Below, in pieces: positions 7,409 through 13,973 of a DNA stretch of 13,973 nucleotides; positions within the stretch are counted from its first letter, which is position 1; each line of letters starts with the position of its first letter. A model generated the notes under the pieces. The model had not been told where the DNA came from. It searched no databases and saw only the letters and a program-made list of their open reading frames with translations. The DNA comes from Dehalococcoidales bacterium (GTDB taxonomy: Bacteria; Chloroflexota; Dehalococcoidia; Dehalococcoidales; CSSed11-197), in contig JAQWDO010000013.1 in NCBI GenBank assembly GCA_028705415.1, positions 1-13,973 on the forward strand, read 5' to 3'. Position numbers and translations under genes: made by a program.

Positions 7409-8302
7409 CTATTTAACTACCGGCACGAATCCGGCTGACTCCACCAGAGCCTGCCCTTCATCCGACAGGGCAAAATCGATAAAAGCCTTGATTAATCCTT
7501 CCGGTTCCCCATCGGTGTAATAGAAGAGCCCGCGGGATACCGGATAGGTATCATCAAGTGCTGTCTGCAGGCTGGGAAGAACCGGGGAGGAATCACTGGT
7601 CTTCTTGATCCCCAGGGCTTTTACCGACTCTTCCATGTACCCCAGACCAATATAGAATACAGCATTCGGATTCTGGCCGACCTGAGTGACTCCGGTCGAT
7701 GTAGAAGGCAGCAGTTGAACCGATCCACCATACTCCAGACTGGAATCCTCTCCTGGAAGCCCTTCCATCTGGACAATTGCCTCTTTTAAGTAAACATGTG
7801 TACCGGAGTTGGTATCACGGGCAAGAGCAACAATTGGTGCATCAGACCCGCCTACCTGTTTCCAGTTAGTGATCGCTCCGGTATATATCCCCGACAGCTG
7901 CTCTATAGTGAGTTCTGTTACCGGATTTGCCGGGTGGACAATTACCGCAATGGCATCGGTCGCAATCCTGGTTTCTACTACATTTATTCCCCTGGTGGCC
8001 GCCTGGTCTATCTCCGCTTGTTTAACAGGTCTGGAGGATTGACAAATATCGGTTGTCCCGTTGATGAGTGCTGCGATACCAGCCCCGGAACCAGGTCCTG
8101 AAACTGCAATATTCACCTTGGGATTGTCACTCATGAACTCCTCAGCAAAAAGAGTGGATATGGGCGTGACCGTATTGGAACCGGTAACATCGATAAAACC
8201 AGACAGTCCGTTATCTATAGAACCCTGCTCGCTGCAACCGGTCAGGGAAAGAACCATTGCCCCTGCAATACAAGGAATCAACAATATCTGTTTTTTATTC
8301 AT
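7409..8302 (-). CDS. pstS: Phosphate-binding lipoprotein PstS
   Basis: The 297-residue solute-binding protein captures phosphate outside the membrane and hands it to PstC/PstA. A lipoprotein signal peptide is clear: MNKKQ, a hydrophobic stretch, and lipobox LTGC with the lipidated C23. Phosphate-contact segments of the PstS family follow: VTGSNTVTPI near residue 40, VSGPGSGAGI near 67, CQSSRPV near 87, and ARDTNSGTHVY near 165. ATG 8302 has GGAGAG about 7-8 bases upstream. A hairpin with a short T run stands between mgsA and pstS and no convincing separate promoter is visible in that gap, so pstS probably relies on read-through from the Pho-box promoter before mgsA. Confidence 0.96.
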   Translation of the reverse strand: MNKKQILLIPCIAGAMVLSLTGCSEQGSIDNGLSGFIDVTGSNTVTPISTLFAEEFMSDNPKVNIAVSGPGSGAGIAALINGTTDICQSSRPVKQAEIDQAATRGINVVETRIATDAIAVIVHPANPVTELTIEQLSGIYTGAITNWKQVGGSDAPIVALARDTNSGTHVYLKEAIVQMEGLPGEDSSLEYGGSVQLLPSTSTGVTQVGQNPNAVFYIGLGYMEESVKALGIKKTSDSSPVLPSLQTALDDTYPVSRGLFYYTDGEPEGLIKAFIDFALSDEGQALVESAGFVPVVK

Positions 8303-8339
8303 TTATATTCTCTCCATACAAATAAAATGTTATGTAAAA

Positions 8340-8360
8340 CCCTTCACAAGAATCGAAGGG
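8340..8360 (-). terminator. Hairpin after mgsA, probable weak terminator or attenuator
   Basis: CCCTTC and GAAGGG arms (six pairs, nine-base loop) lie 8 bases after the mgsA stop and are followed on the minus strand by TTTT. The stem is short and the T run only four bases long, so partial termination with read-through into pstS is plausible. Confidence 0.5.
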
Positions 8361-8368
8361 AGCTATTT

Positions 8369-8752
8369 TCAAAGGTTCTCCCGGGATAAGTAACCTATAA
8401 CCGCTTCTGCGGTTGCCAGATTGGTTGCCAGTGGTACGTTATGCACATCGCATACCCTGAGAAGAGCAGTAATATCCGGCTCGTGGGGCTGGGCAGTCAG
8501 CGGATCCCTCAGGAAAATAACTGCTTTGCATTTTTCGCTCGCCACCATTGCGCCTACCTGTTGATCCCCTCCCTGGGGACCGCTTAACAGCAGAGTAACC
8601 TTCAAACCGGTTGCTTCGATTATCATCTCTCCGGTAGAACGGGTAGCAACCAAATTGAACTTTTTTAAAACATGAGCATGTTTTACAGCGAAGCGAACCA
8701 TTTCTTCTTTCCTGGCATCATGTGCCACAAGGGCGATGGTGATTATCTCCAA
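8369..8752 (-). CDS. mgsA: Methylglyoxal synthase MgsA
   Basis: MgsA converts dihydroxyacetone phosphate to methylglyoxal and inorganic phosphate in the cytoplasm, a glycolytic bypass; the E. coli enzyme is inhibited by phosphate. The 127-residue length is normal. Catalytic residues align with E. coli D71, D91, H98 and D101 as D63 (GGDQQVG), D83 (RDPL), H90 and D93 (PHEPD). Also visible are IALVAHD, RSTGEMI and the VPLATNLATAE tail. An upstream ATG at 8776 lacks a ribosome site. I chose TTG 8752, which has AGGAGG (8759-8764) exactly 6 bases upstream and gives the usual N-terminus. The gene lies between phoR and pstS behind a Pho-box-like array, which suggests induction by phosphate starvation. 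Confidence 0.93.
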   Translation of the reverse strand: MEIITIALVAHDARKEEMVRFAVKHAHVLKKFNLVATRSTGEMIIEATGLKVTLLLSGPQGGDQQVGAMVASEKCKAVIFLRDPLTAQPHEPDITALLRVCDVHNVPLATNLATAEAVIGYLSRENL

Positions 8753-8796
8753 AATATACCTCCTGTTTAATATCATTCTTGTATCTCATCATGCTT

Positions 8797-8850
8797 ATAA
8801 TAACAGGAGACTGTTAAAAGACTTTTAAGTTAATGTTAAATTGAGGTAAA
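8797..8850 (-). promoter_or_regulatory. Candidate Pho box and -10 element in front of mgsA
   Basis: On the minus strand four hexamers follow one another at exactly 11-base steps: TTTACC (8845-8850), TTAACA (8834-8839), TTAAAA (8823-8828) and TTAACA (8812-8817). Bacillus PhoP binds TT(A/T/C)ACA repeats at this period. A -10-like TATTAT (8797-8802) lies 9 bases after the last repeat, where a PhoP-activated promoter would have it, giving a leader of roughly 35-40 bases to the TTG start. No good -35 is present, as expected for an activator-dependent promoter. Confidence 0.6.
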
Positions 8851-8870
8851 ATTTTTGACTGAAGGCGGGG

Positions 8871-10238
8871 TCAGCATGGGAGAGAGAAGGATACACGGCT
8901 TCCCCTGTTTGGTTCCGATTCAGCCCATATGTGCCCGCCATGAGCCTCTATAATATGACGCGAGATGGCCAGGCCAAGCCCGCTCCCCCGGCTGTTACGG
9001 GACTTGTCGACCTTGTAGAAACGTTCGAATATGCGTTCCAGGTCTGACGGATCAATACCGCAACCGGTATCGCTGATACTCACCACGACCTGCAAGCCAT
9101 CGCAGGTGACCTGAATCTTTACTTTACCACCGTGCGGAGTGAACTTGATGGCGTTATGTGTGATATTGTAAATCACCTGCTCAAGCTGAGACGCATCAGC
9201 CATCACCATTACTCCATTCCCGGGCAAAATGACTTCAAGCTCTTGCCCGTTCCGGTCAGCCATTTCCCGTAAACGTTCGGCGGCCTGCCCAGCCAGCTTG
9301 CATATATCAACCGGCTTCTTTTTCAGGCGCCCTTCTCCGCTTTCTATCTGAGCCAGAGTCGTCATGCCCTGGACAATGCCTTCCAGTTTACCTGCTTCCT
9401 GATTTATCTGTTTTAGAAATTTGAGCGATACCGCCGGATCTTCCAGAGCTCCATTCTCCAGTGTTTCGGATAACAGTTTGATAGAAGAAACCGGCGTTCT
9501 AAGTTCGTGAGAGACATTGGCAATGAAATCTTTTCTGATTATTTCAAGCTTCTTCAGGCGGCTCAGGTCCTGCACCAGAACCAGACAACCGGGCTCGGTT
9601 GCCAGGGGAGTAACTATCATTCCCAGATACAACCCCCTGTTACGAAGATCCAGGTATTCCTGTTGCGGCTTTTTGGTTTTCAGGCATTGTCTTACCGGCT
9701 TCTCCAGTTCATAATCCCTGACAGCTTCAATGAAACTCATCCCTTGGCCTGTTTTTGCACTTATTCCGAAAATGTTTTCTGCCGAAGGGTTGATGCTCCG
9801 GATAACCCCCTCCCCATCCAGCACAAATATTCCATCTCCAATGCGCGAAAGCACCAGGTCCAGACTATCTTTTTCAATTGAGAGCTGGTGGAAATCTTCG
9901 TTTATTCGTTCGGCGAGTTTATTTGCCACATGGGCAAGTTCACCGATTTCGTCATTGCGGGAATTTTCGAGTTTTTTATACCGCACCCCCGGTCTTAAAC
10001 CTTGAAGGAAATCACCGATTACGTGCAGAGGACCGGTCACGAAACGCGCAAAAAACACAGTTGCCAGTAAAGAAATAACAAAGCTGGCCAATGTAACCAG
10101 AATAAGGTGCAAAACTATAGCCCAAAAAGAAGTTCCCGGTGTTAATACCAGCAAAACATAAGTAATGAAGAAAAGGGAATTTACCAGCACCAGGACGGAT
10201 ACAAAAAGAAGCAGGCTTTTTCGAACAGAGCTAATCAA
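8871..10238 (-). CDS. phoR: PhoR-type sensor histidine kinase
   Basis: A 455-residue membrane kinase. Two membrane helices (about 8-33 and 38-63) are joined by only a few residues, so there is almost no outside sensing domain. A HAMP linker (about 64-118), a PAS domain (about 125-225, IGDGIFVLDGEGVIRSINPS), a HisKA domain with phosphoacceptor H244 in NVSHELRTP, and an ATPase domain follow (NITHNAIKFTP, DTGCGID, and the GSGLGLAISRHIIEAHGGH box). The tiny loop suits the model in which PstSCAB-PhoU, not a direct ligand, informs the kinase. The frame extends upstream to 10271 inside the regulator gene. I chose TTG 10238, 7 bases after GAGGTG, which overlaps the regulator stop by 8 bases and implies coupled translation. 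Phosphate specificity is inferred from the pst neighbours. Confidence 0.88.
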   Translation of the reverse strand: MISSVRKSLLLFVSVLVLVNSLFFITYVLLVLTPGTSFWAIVLHLILVTLASFVISLLATVFFARFVTGPLHVIGDFLQGLRPGVRYKKLENSRNDEIGELAHVANKLAERINEDFHQLSIEKDSLDLVLSRIGDGIFVLDGEGVIRSINPSAENIFGISAKTGQGMSFIEAVRDYELEKPVRQCLKTKKPQQEYLDLRNRGLYLGMIVTPLATEPGCLVLVQDLSRLKKLEIIRKDFIANVSHELRTPVSSIKLLSETLENGALEDPAVSLKFLKQINQEAGKLEGIVQGMTTLAQIESGEGRLKKKPVDICKLAGQAAERLREMADRNGQELEVILPGNGVMVMADASQLEQVIYNITHNAIKFTPHGGKVKIQVTCDGLQVVVSISDTGCGIDPSDLERIFERFYKVDKSRNSRGSGLGLAISRHIIEAHGGHIWAESEPNRGSRVSFSLPC

Positions 10239-10947
10239 TACTGCCCACCTCAAACTTGTAACCAAAACCACGCACGGTTATTATCTTTTCAGGCTTAGCC
10301 GGATCCTTTTCCAGTTTTTCCCTCAACCAGCGGATATGTACATCAACGGTGCGTGTATTGCCGGCATATTCATATCCCCAGATGCGCTCCAGCAGGTACT
10401 GCCGGCCGAATACTCTTCCGGGGCTGCTGGCAAGTACCGTTAAAAGTTCAAACTCCTTCGGCCCCAGCTCCACCGGATTGCCATCTACAGTAACCAGGTG
10501 CCGTGAGGAATCAATTGTAATGCCGGAAATGGATATTATTCCCTCTGACATCCCCTCACCACTTCCCATTTCTCTCTGGGGCTGGCGCCTTCTCAATACT
10601 GCCTTGATGCGGGAAGCCAATTCCCGCATGCTGAACGGTTTGGTAATATAATCATCCGCGCCTATCTCCAGACCAAGAACCTTATCCATTTCTTCACCAC
10701 GGGCAGTGAGCATTATTACAGGAGTGCTGCTTTCTTTCAGCAAACGGCGGCAAACTTCATAACCATCCAAGCCCGGAAGCATCACATCCAGTAACACTAT
10801 ATCCGGCTTAGCTGAACGGAACACTTCAAGAGCTTTGTACCCGTCACCCGCAGCCACCACCCGGTAACCGTTTTTTAACAGGTTATACCTGAGAACCTCA
10901 GCCAGTGAAGGGTCGTCCTCTACAAGAAGTATTTTTTCTCCCGACAT
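10231..10947 (-). CDS. phoP: PhoP/PhoB-type response regulator
   Basis: A 238-residue OmpR/PhoB-class transcription factor. The receiver domain (1-120) has the acidic pair D11/D12, phosphoacceptor D54 in VLLDVMLPG, T81 and K103 in ITKPF. A winged-helix DNA-binding domain (about 135-235) has ELGPKEFELLTVLASSPGRV, the recognition region around TRTVDVHIRWLREKLE, and the RGFGYKF wing. It is probably activated by the kinase gene it overlaps, and is the natural candidate to bind the 11-base repeats before mgsA. No ribosome site is visible before ATG 10947, and the predicted promoter would start the RNA at or next to the ATG, so a leaderless message is possible. The phosphate role rests on context; the sequence itself shows only the PhoB-like class. 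Confidence 0.9.
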   Translation of the reverse strand: MSGEKILLVEDDPSLAEVLRYNLLKNGYRVVAAGDGYKALEVFRSAKPDIVLLDVMLPGLDGYEVCRRLLKESSTPVIMLTARGEEMDKVLGLEIGADDYITKPFSMRELASRIKAVLRRRQPQREMGSGEGMSEGIISISGITIDSSRHLVTVDGNPVELGPKEFELLTVLASSPGRVFGRQYLLERIWGYEYAGNTRTVDVHIRWLREKLEKDPAKPEKIITVRGFGYKFEVGSID

Positions 10948-10953
10948 GTTTAA

Positions 10954-10982
10954 AGTATATGTATAAAATACCTGCCTGGCAA
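10954..10982 (-). promoter_or_regulatory. Promoter of phoP-phoR
   Basis: On the minus strand TTGCCA (10977-10982), 17 bases, then TATACT (10954-10959). The -10 ends only 6 bases before the phoP ATG, so transcription would start at about the A of ATG. No Pho-box-like repeat is seen here. Confidence 0.5.
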
Positions 10983-10993
10983 GATGAATTGGT

Positions 10994-11022
10994 TTGACGT
11001 AAAAAAAAGTAAGTGCAATACT
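10994..11022 (+). promoter_or_regulatory. Promoter of the molybdopterin-gene operon
   Basis: TTGACG (10994-10999), 17 bases, then AATACT (11017-11022). The start of transcription would fall near 11029, just before ATG 11037. This argues against the GTG at 11013 as the start codon of the following gene. Confidence 0.4.
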
Positions 11023-11036
11023 ACACCTGTAAAATC

Positions 11037-11663
11037 ATGTCCATACAAAATATTTCAAACAAAACAGCCCTGATATTGCTGGCCGGAGGAATGGCACGGC
11101 GCATGGGAAGCCTCAAACAATTACTGCCTCTGGGGTACTCCACTATAATGGGTATAACTCTGGACAATGTCATGGCATCCAATGCAGAAGAAGTAATCGT
11201 AGTAGTTGGAGCAATGGCTGAAAAAACTTCGGAAATTGCCAAGATGGTAAAAGCCGAAGTCGTCAATAATCCGGATTACATGCGCGGTATGTCTACTTCA
11301 CTGCGCCAGGGGCTCGGGCGGGCAGGCCATGATTGCCAGCTGTTTATGATAGCACTTGCAGACCAGCCGCTTACCGAAACCAAAACCTATAATCTGCTGC
11401 TAAGAGAGGCAGGGGCTTCTTCAAAAGGAATAACCATACCGGTTTACCATGGCCAACAGGGTAACCCGATTGTTTTTAAACGCAGATACCTGTGGGATCT
11501 GCTGTCTCTTAAAGGTGATGTCGGCGGAAGAGAACTGCTGTTGCATTTCCCGGAAGATATTCTCAAGGTAGAAGTAAACGACCCGGGGGTTCTGACCAAT
11601 ATCAACACTCCCGCGGATTATGAACTGTTAAAATTACAATATGCAAAAAGGAGTATGCCATAG
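11037..11663 (+). CDS. mocA: MocA-like molybdopterin nucleotidyltransferase
   Basis: A 208-residue cytoplasmic enzyme of the MobA/MocA nucleotidyltransferase family, which joins CTP (MocA) or GTP (MobA) to molybdopterin. The nucleotide-binding signature LAGGMARRMGSLKQLLPLG lies at residues 15-33. Further MocA-type marks are RGMSTSLRQGL, ALADQPL (metal-binding Asp), GNPIVFKR, KGDVGGRELLL and NINTPADYELL. The MocA-like pattern with GNPIVF, together with the next gene, favours cytidylylation for a hydroxylase of the xanthine dehydrogenase type, but the base cannot be fixed by eye and no such enzyme is in the window. A GTG at 11013 would add 8 residues. I prefer ATG 11037 because the predicted promoter overlaps the GTG. 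Neither start has a good ribosome site. The stop codon shares a base with the next start. Confidence 0.85.
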   Translation: MSIQNISNKTALILLAGGMARRMGSLKQLLPLGYSTIMGITLDNVMASNAEEVIVVVGAMAEKTSEIAKMVKAEVVNNPDYMRGMSTSLRQGLGRAGHDCQLFMIALADQPLTETKTYNLLLREAGASSKGITIPVYHGQQGNPIVFKRRYLWDLLSLKGDVGGRELLLHFPEDILKVEVNDPGVLTNINTPADYELLKLQYAKRSMP

Positions 11664-12685
11664 TGCTTAAAAAAGTCAGGTCACAAGATGCTGTGGGGAT
11701 GACAATCGCTCACGACATGACCAAGATAATCCCCGGGGAATACAAAGGAGCCCGCTTCAGGCGGGGGCATATCATCACTGAGGCCGATATCACGGAATTA
11801 ATCAGCATGGGCAAGGAACACATATACGTTGATGATGGGCAAAACGGAAAAACCCTGCACGAAGAAGAAGCTGCAATCAGACTGGCAGCCGCCATCGCGG
11901 GGGAGAACACTGAACCGGGGAAGGTAAAGGAAGGCAGGCTCAACACCAGGGCTTCTGTTAAGGGTTTGTTAAAAGTTAACCGAGAGCTGCTTGCCAAAAT
12001 CAACAGCATCGAATATATCTCTGTGGCCACTCTGCACAACAATACGCCAGTTGACTGCGGACAAGTTGTAGCCGGCGCAAAAGTAATCCCGCTCTTTATC
12101 GAGGAGGAAAAAATCCGGCAGGTTGAAGAGCTTGCCAAATCTGCCGGCAAAGCAGTAAGCATCAAGCCATATGTGGTTAAGAAAGTGGGCATAGTGGTTA
12201 CCGGCAATGAAGTTTATAACGGGCTAATCCAGGACAAGTTCATCGATATTATGCGTTCAAAACTGTTGCCTTTGGGAGCAGATATCTGCTGTTCAAAAAT
12301 CGTTCCTGACGTTGAAGAAGAAATTGCTCACGCAATAAACGAGATGAAGGACTGTGGGGCTGAAATGATTGCTACTTGCGGAGGCCTTTCAGTAGATCCG
12401 GATGATGTAACCATGGAAGGAATAAAAAAGAGCGGAGCTACGATTATCAAATATGGTATGCCGGTAATGCCAGGCGCTATGGGTTTACTGGCAGTTCTGG
12501 ATAAAACCCCGATACTCGGTGCGCCTGCCGGCGGATTGTTTCATACAACCGCCATCGAAGTGGTGCTGCCAAGACTGCTTGCCGGAGAAATAATCACGCG
12601 GGAAGAGGCTGTTGAATACGGTTATGGAGGCCTGTGCCTCAACTGTGCCACATGCCAGTACCCGGTATGCCCTTTCGGCCGCTAA
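11663..12685 (+). CDS. Molybdopterin-binding (MoCF-domain) protein with a cysteine tail
   Basis: A 340-residue protein. Its first half (1-165) is not a typical MoeA domain; it starts MLKKVRSQDAVGMTIAHDM and contains PGEYKGARFRRGHIIT. A MoCF_biosynth fold follows (about 172-310) with VGIVVTGNEVYNG, CGGLSVDPDDVTMEGIKKSG, YGMPVMPGAM and the GAPAGG loop. The last 20 residues hold C-x2-C-x2-C-x4-C (CLNCATCQYPVCPFGR), a likely Fe-S or zinc site. The family is commonly annotated only as 'molybdopterin-binding protein'; pairing with a MocA-like gene suggests a step in cofactor completion or insertion for a molybdenum hydroxylase. GTG 11663 overlaps the mocA stop (TAGTG) and has AAGGAG 9 bases upstream, so the two are translationally linked. 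Exact reaction unknown. Confidence 0.82.
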   Translation: MLKKVRSQDAVGMTIAHDMTKIIPGEYKGARFRRGHIITEADITELISMGKEHIYVDDGQNGKTLHEEEAAIRLAAAIAGENTEPGKVKEGRLNTRASVKGLLKVNRELLAKINSIEYISVATLHNNTPVDCGQVVAGAKVIPLFIEEEKIRQVEELAKSAGKAVSIKPYVVKKVGIVVTGNEVYNGLIQDKFIDIMRSKLLPLGADICCSKIVPDVEEEIAHAINEMKDCGAEMIATCGGLSVDPDDVTMEGIKKSGATIIKYGMPVMPGAMGLLAVLDKTPILGAPAGGLFHTTAIEVVLPRLLAGEIITREEAVEYGYGGLCLNCATCQYPVCPFGR

Positions 12686-12723
12686 CTCTGACCGGAGAAC
12701 GGTTATTAACCGGGAGGAATGTA

Positions 12724-12975
12724 ATGGATATAAAAGCCAGAATTATTTCCCAAAAAGGCTGCTGCGAAGCAGGCCACAAAGAAGGGGATGAATTTATTAT
12801 CGGGCAAAAAACTCCAGACGGAATGTGTGCCTGGGCCCACTATACACTTTTTCCTTTCGCCCAGGCGCTGGCTTTTGGAGGCAATTTCCCCTGGGAGAAG
12901 GAACAGGGTACTGCAATCGTTGCCTGCCCCGACCCCGATAATCCGGTGGTCTTTAAGCTGGAGAAGACCTGTTGA
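12724..12975 (+). CDS. Small TIGR04076-like protein of unknown function
   Basis: An 83-residue soluble protein resembling the TIGR04076 family, which has no established function. It starts MDIKARIISQKGCCEAGHKE with C13/C14, continues with FIIGQKTPDGMCAWAHYTLF and FAQALAFGGNFPW, and ends ACPDPDNPVVFKLEKTC. Conserved cysteines and aromatic residues suggest a ligand or metal site, but nothing more can be read from it. ATG 12724 follows GGGAGGA with about 5 bases spacing, a strong ribosome site. It lies 38 bases after the molybdopterin-binding gene and its stop overlaps the dtd start by four bases, so all sit in one transcript. Confidence 0.75.
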   Translation: MDIKARIISQKGCCEAGHKEGDEFIIGQKTPDGMCAWAHYTLFPFAQALAFGGNFPWEKEQGTAIVACPDPDNPVVFKLEKTC

Positions 12976-13418
12976 AAGCCTTGATCCAGAGGGTGAGCTC
13001 AGCCAGAGTAGTCATCGAAGGTAAAACTGCTGGCAGCATTTGTAATGGTTTATGCATACTTGCCGGAATAGCCAGTGGTGATACTGAAGATGATATCGAT
13101 TACCTGGTAAACAAGTTATTGAACCTGCGCATTTTCGCCGACAGCAGTGGAAAGTTAAATTTTTCGGTCCTGGACATTGGGGGGGAACTGCTGCTGGTAA
13201 GCCAGTTCACCCTTTTGGCCGATACTCGCAAAGGGCGCCGGCCAAGCTTCACCCGGGCCTCCCCACCAGAGGAAGCGGAAAACTTGTTCGAACTGTTTGT
13301 AAAAAAATGCAGGAGCAGCGGACTCAAAACCGAAACCGGGCGCTTCCAGGCGATGATGCAGGTGCACATTGTCAACGATGGACCGGTAACAATAATGCTT
13401 GACAGCAGGGAAAAATAA
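12972..13418 (+). CDS. dtd: D-aminoacyl-tRNA deacylase Dtd
   Basis: Dtd hydrolyses D-amino acids (and glycine from tRNA-Ala) off mischarged tRNA, a proofreading role in the cytoplasm. The 148-residue length is normal. Diagnostic motifs are MKALIQRVSSARV at the N-terminus, the active-site SQFTLLADTRKGRRPSFTRA around residues 76-95, and the second active-site motif NDGPVT near 136-141. A TTG start at 12972 overlaps the previous stop in the form TTGA and has GGAG 8 bases upstream. In many Firmicutes dtd follows relA; here it sits in an unrelated molybdopterin operon, probably as a co-transcribed passenger. Confidence 0.95.
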   Translation: MKALIQRVSSARVVIEGKTAGSICNGLCILAGIASGDTEDDIDYLVNKLLNLRIFADSSGKLNFSVLDIGGELLLVSQFTLLADTRKGRRPSFTRASPPEEAENLFELFVKKCRSSGLKTETGRFQAMMQVHIVNDGPVTIMLDSREK

Positions 13419-13420
13419 AA

Positions 13421-13955
13421 ATGGAACTGGACGACGCTTTAAAAGCAAGGAGAAGCATTCGGAAATACTCGCCACAACCTGTCGAGCGGGAAAAAATAGA
13501 TCAATGCCTCGAAGCAGCCCGCCTTGCCCCCTCCGCCTGCAACGCACAACCCTGGAAATTCATAATAATCGACGATGAACCATTAAAGGAAATATTTGCC
13601 AGGGAAGCTTTCAGCGGAATCTTCCGGCGAACCCTGTTTGCCGCCCGGGCTCCGGTTCTGGTGGTGATAGTATCCGATCCCCAGTGGCTGCCGGCAGCAG
13701 GCGGGGCTATCAGAAAGACCGACTTTCACCTGATAGATATCGGCATCGCCGGGGAACATTTCGTCCTGAAAGCAACCGAACTCGGTCTTGGCACCTGCTG
13801 GATTGGATGGTTTGATGAAGCAAAAGCCAAAAAAGTACTTGGAATAACCGGAAGCAAAAAGATTGAAATACTGCTCTCTGTTGGTTACCCGGCTGAAGAC
13901 ACAATCATCACACCGCAACGGCGAAAACCACTGAAAGACATCTCTGAATACAACC
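13421..13955 (+). CDS. Nitroreductase-family FMN protein, open at the right end
   Basis: About 178 genuine residues of a nitroreductase-like flavoprotein. These use NAD(P)H and FMN to reduce nitro compounds, quinones or other electrophiles; the substrate here is unknown. Visible marks are ALKARRSIRKYSPQPV (FMN phosphate contact by the Arg pair), APSACNAQPWKF near residue 40, the DIGIAGEHFVLKATELGLGT helix near 110-128 followed by CWIGWF, and SVGYPAE near 150. The tail RRKPLKDISEYN is typical of the C-terminus, so only a few residues are probably missing. Beyond 13955 the frame reads into Illumina adapter and encodes false residues. ATG 13421 lies two bases after the dtd stop; the ribosome site is weak. 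The variant lacks the long middle insertions of bacterial NfsB-type enzymes. Confidence 0.88.
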
Positions 13956-13973
13956 AGATCGGAAGAGCGTCGG
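13956..13973. other. Illumina TruSeq adapter remnant
   Basis: AGATCGGAAGAGCGTCG (17 bases) is identical to the start of the TruSeq adapter read through at the end of short inserts; the final G departs from it. It occupies exactly the end of the window. This is not genomic sequence. Confidence 0.93.

Noticed and set aside
8320..8340. A separate Pho box for pstS (TTTACA followed 11 bases later by TTTTAT)
   Set aside because: Only one good hexamer, overlapping the mgsA hairpin T run, and no convincing -10 at the right distance.
8859..8876. Possible terminator right after phoR (TGAC...GTCA)
   Set aside because: Only four pairs with a ten-base loop; too weak to call despite the following A/T-rich sequence.

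Overview
The window reads as one end of a contig from an obligate anaerobe with Wood-Ljungdahl (acetyl-CoA pathway) one-carbon chemistry. The evidence is a short acetogen-type MetF paired with MetV, an MvhD electron-transfer subunit, and an Fe-S/FMN glutamate-synthase-like protein. A Gram-positive-like Bacillota (Clostridia: acetogen or syntroph) fits best: PstS is a lipoprotein, several genes start with TTG behind strong AGGAGG-type ribosome sites, and a candidate Pho box has the 11-base period known from Bacillus. Chloroflexota remain possible. This placement is inference, not a measured classification. Genes are packed tightly; no stretch longer than about 125 bases lacks a gene, and I see no tRNA, rRNA, CRISPR array or mobile element.

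Bases 1-3868 (minus strand) hold an apparent operon, in transcription order hisH, mvhD, metV, metF and a glutamate-synthase-like gene cut by the left edge. Junctions overlap or nearly touch, except for about 30 bases between mvhD and metV. A good promoter (3917-3946) and a perfect 34-base palindrome (3885-3918) sit between this operon and phoU. The palindrome covers the predicted transcription start.

Bases 3994-10947 (minus strand) are a phosphate-starvation island. A PhoP/PhoR two-component pair is followed by mgsA (methylglyoxal synthase) and then pstS-pstC-pstA-pstB-phoU. A four-unit, 11-base-periodic Pho-box-like array lies in front of mgsA. PstS binds phosphate outside the membrane, PstC/PstA form the channel, PstB supplies ATP hydrolysis and PhoU relays transporter state to PhoR. 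MgsA converts DHAP to methylglyoxal plus free phosphate, so its placement between sensor and transporter makes metabolic sense. Hairpins follow mgsA and pstS and may set relative expression.

Bases 11037-13973 (plus strand) are divergent from phoP: a MocA-like molybdopterin nucleotidyltransferase, a molybdopterin-binding protein with a four-cysteine tail, a small TIGR04076-like protein, D-aminoacyl-tRNA deacylase (dtd) and a nitroreductase. The nitroreductase runs into the right end, where the last 18 bases are Illumina adapter rather than genome. The right end is therefore a true contig end with an artefactual tail.
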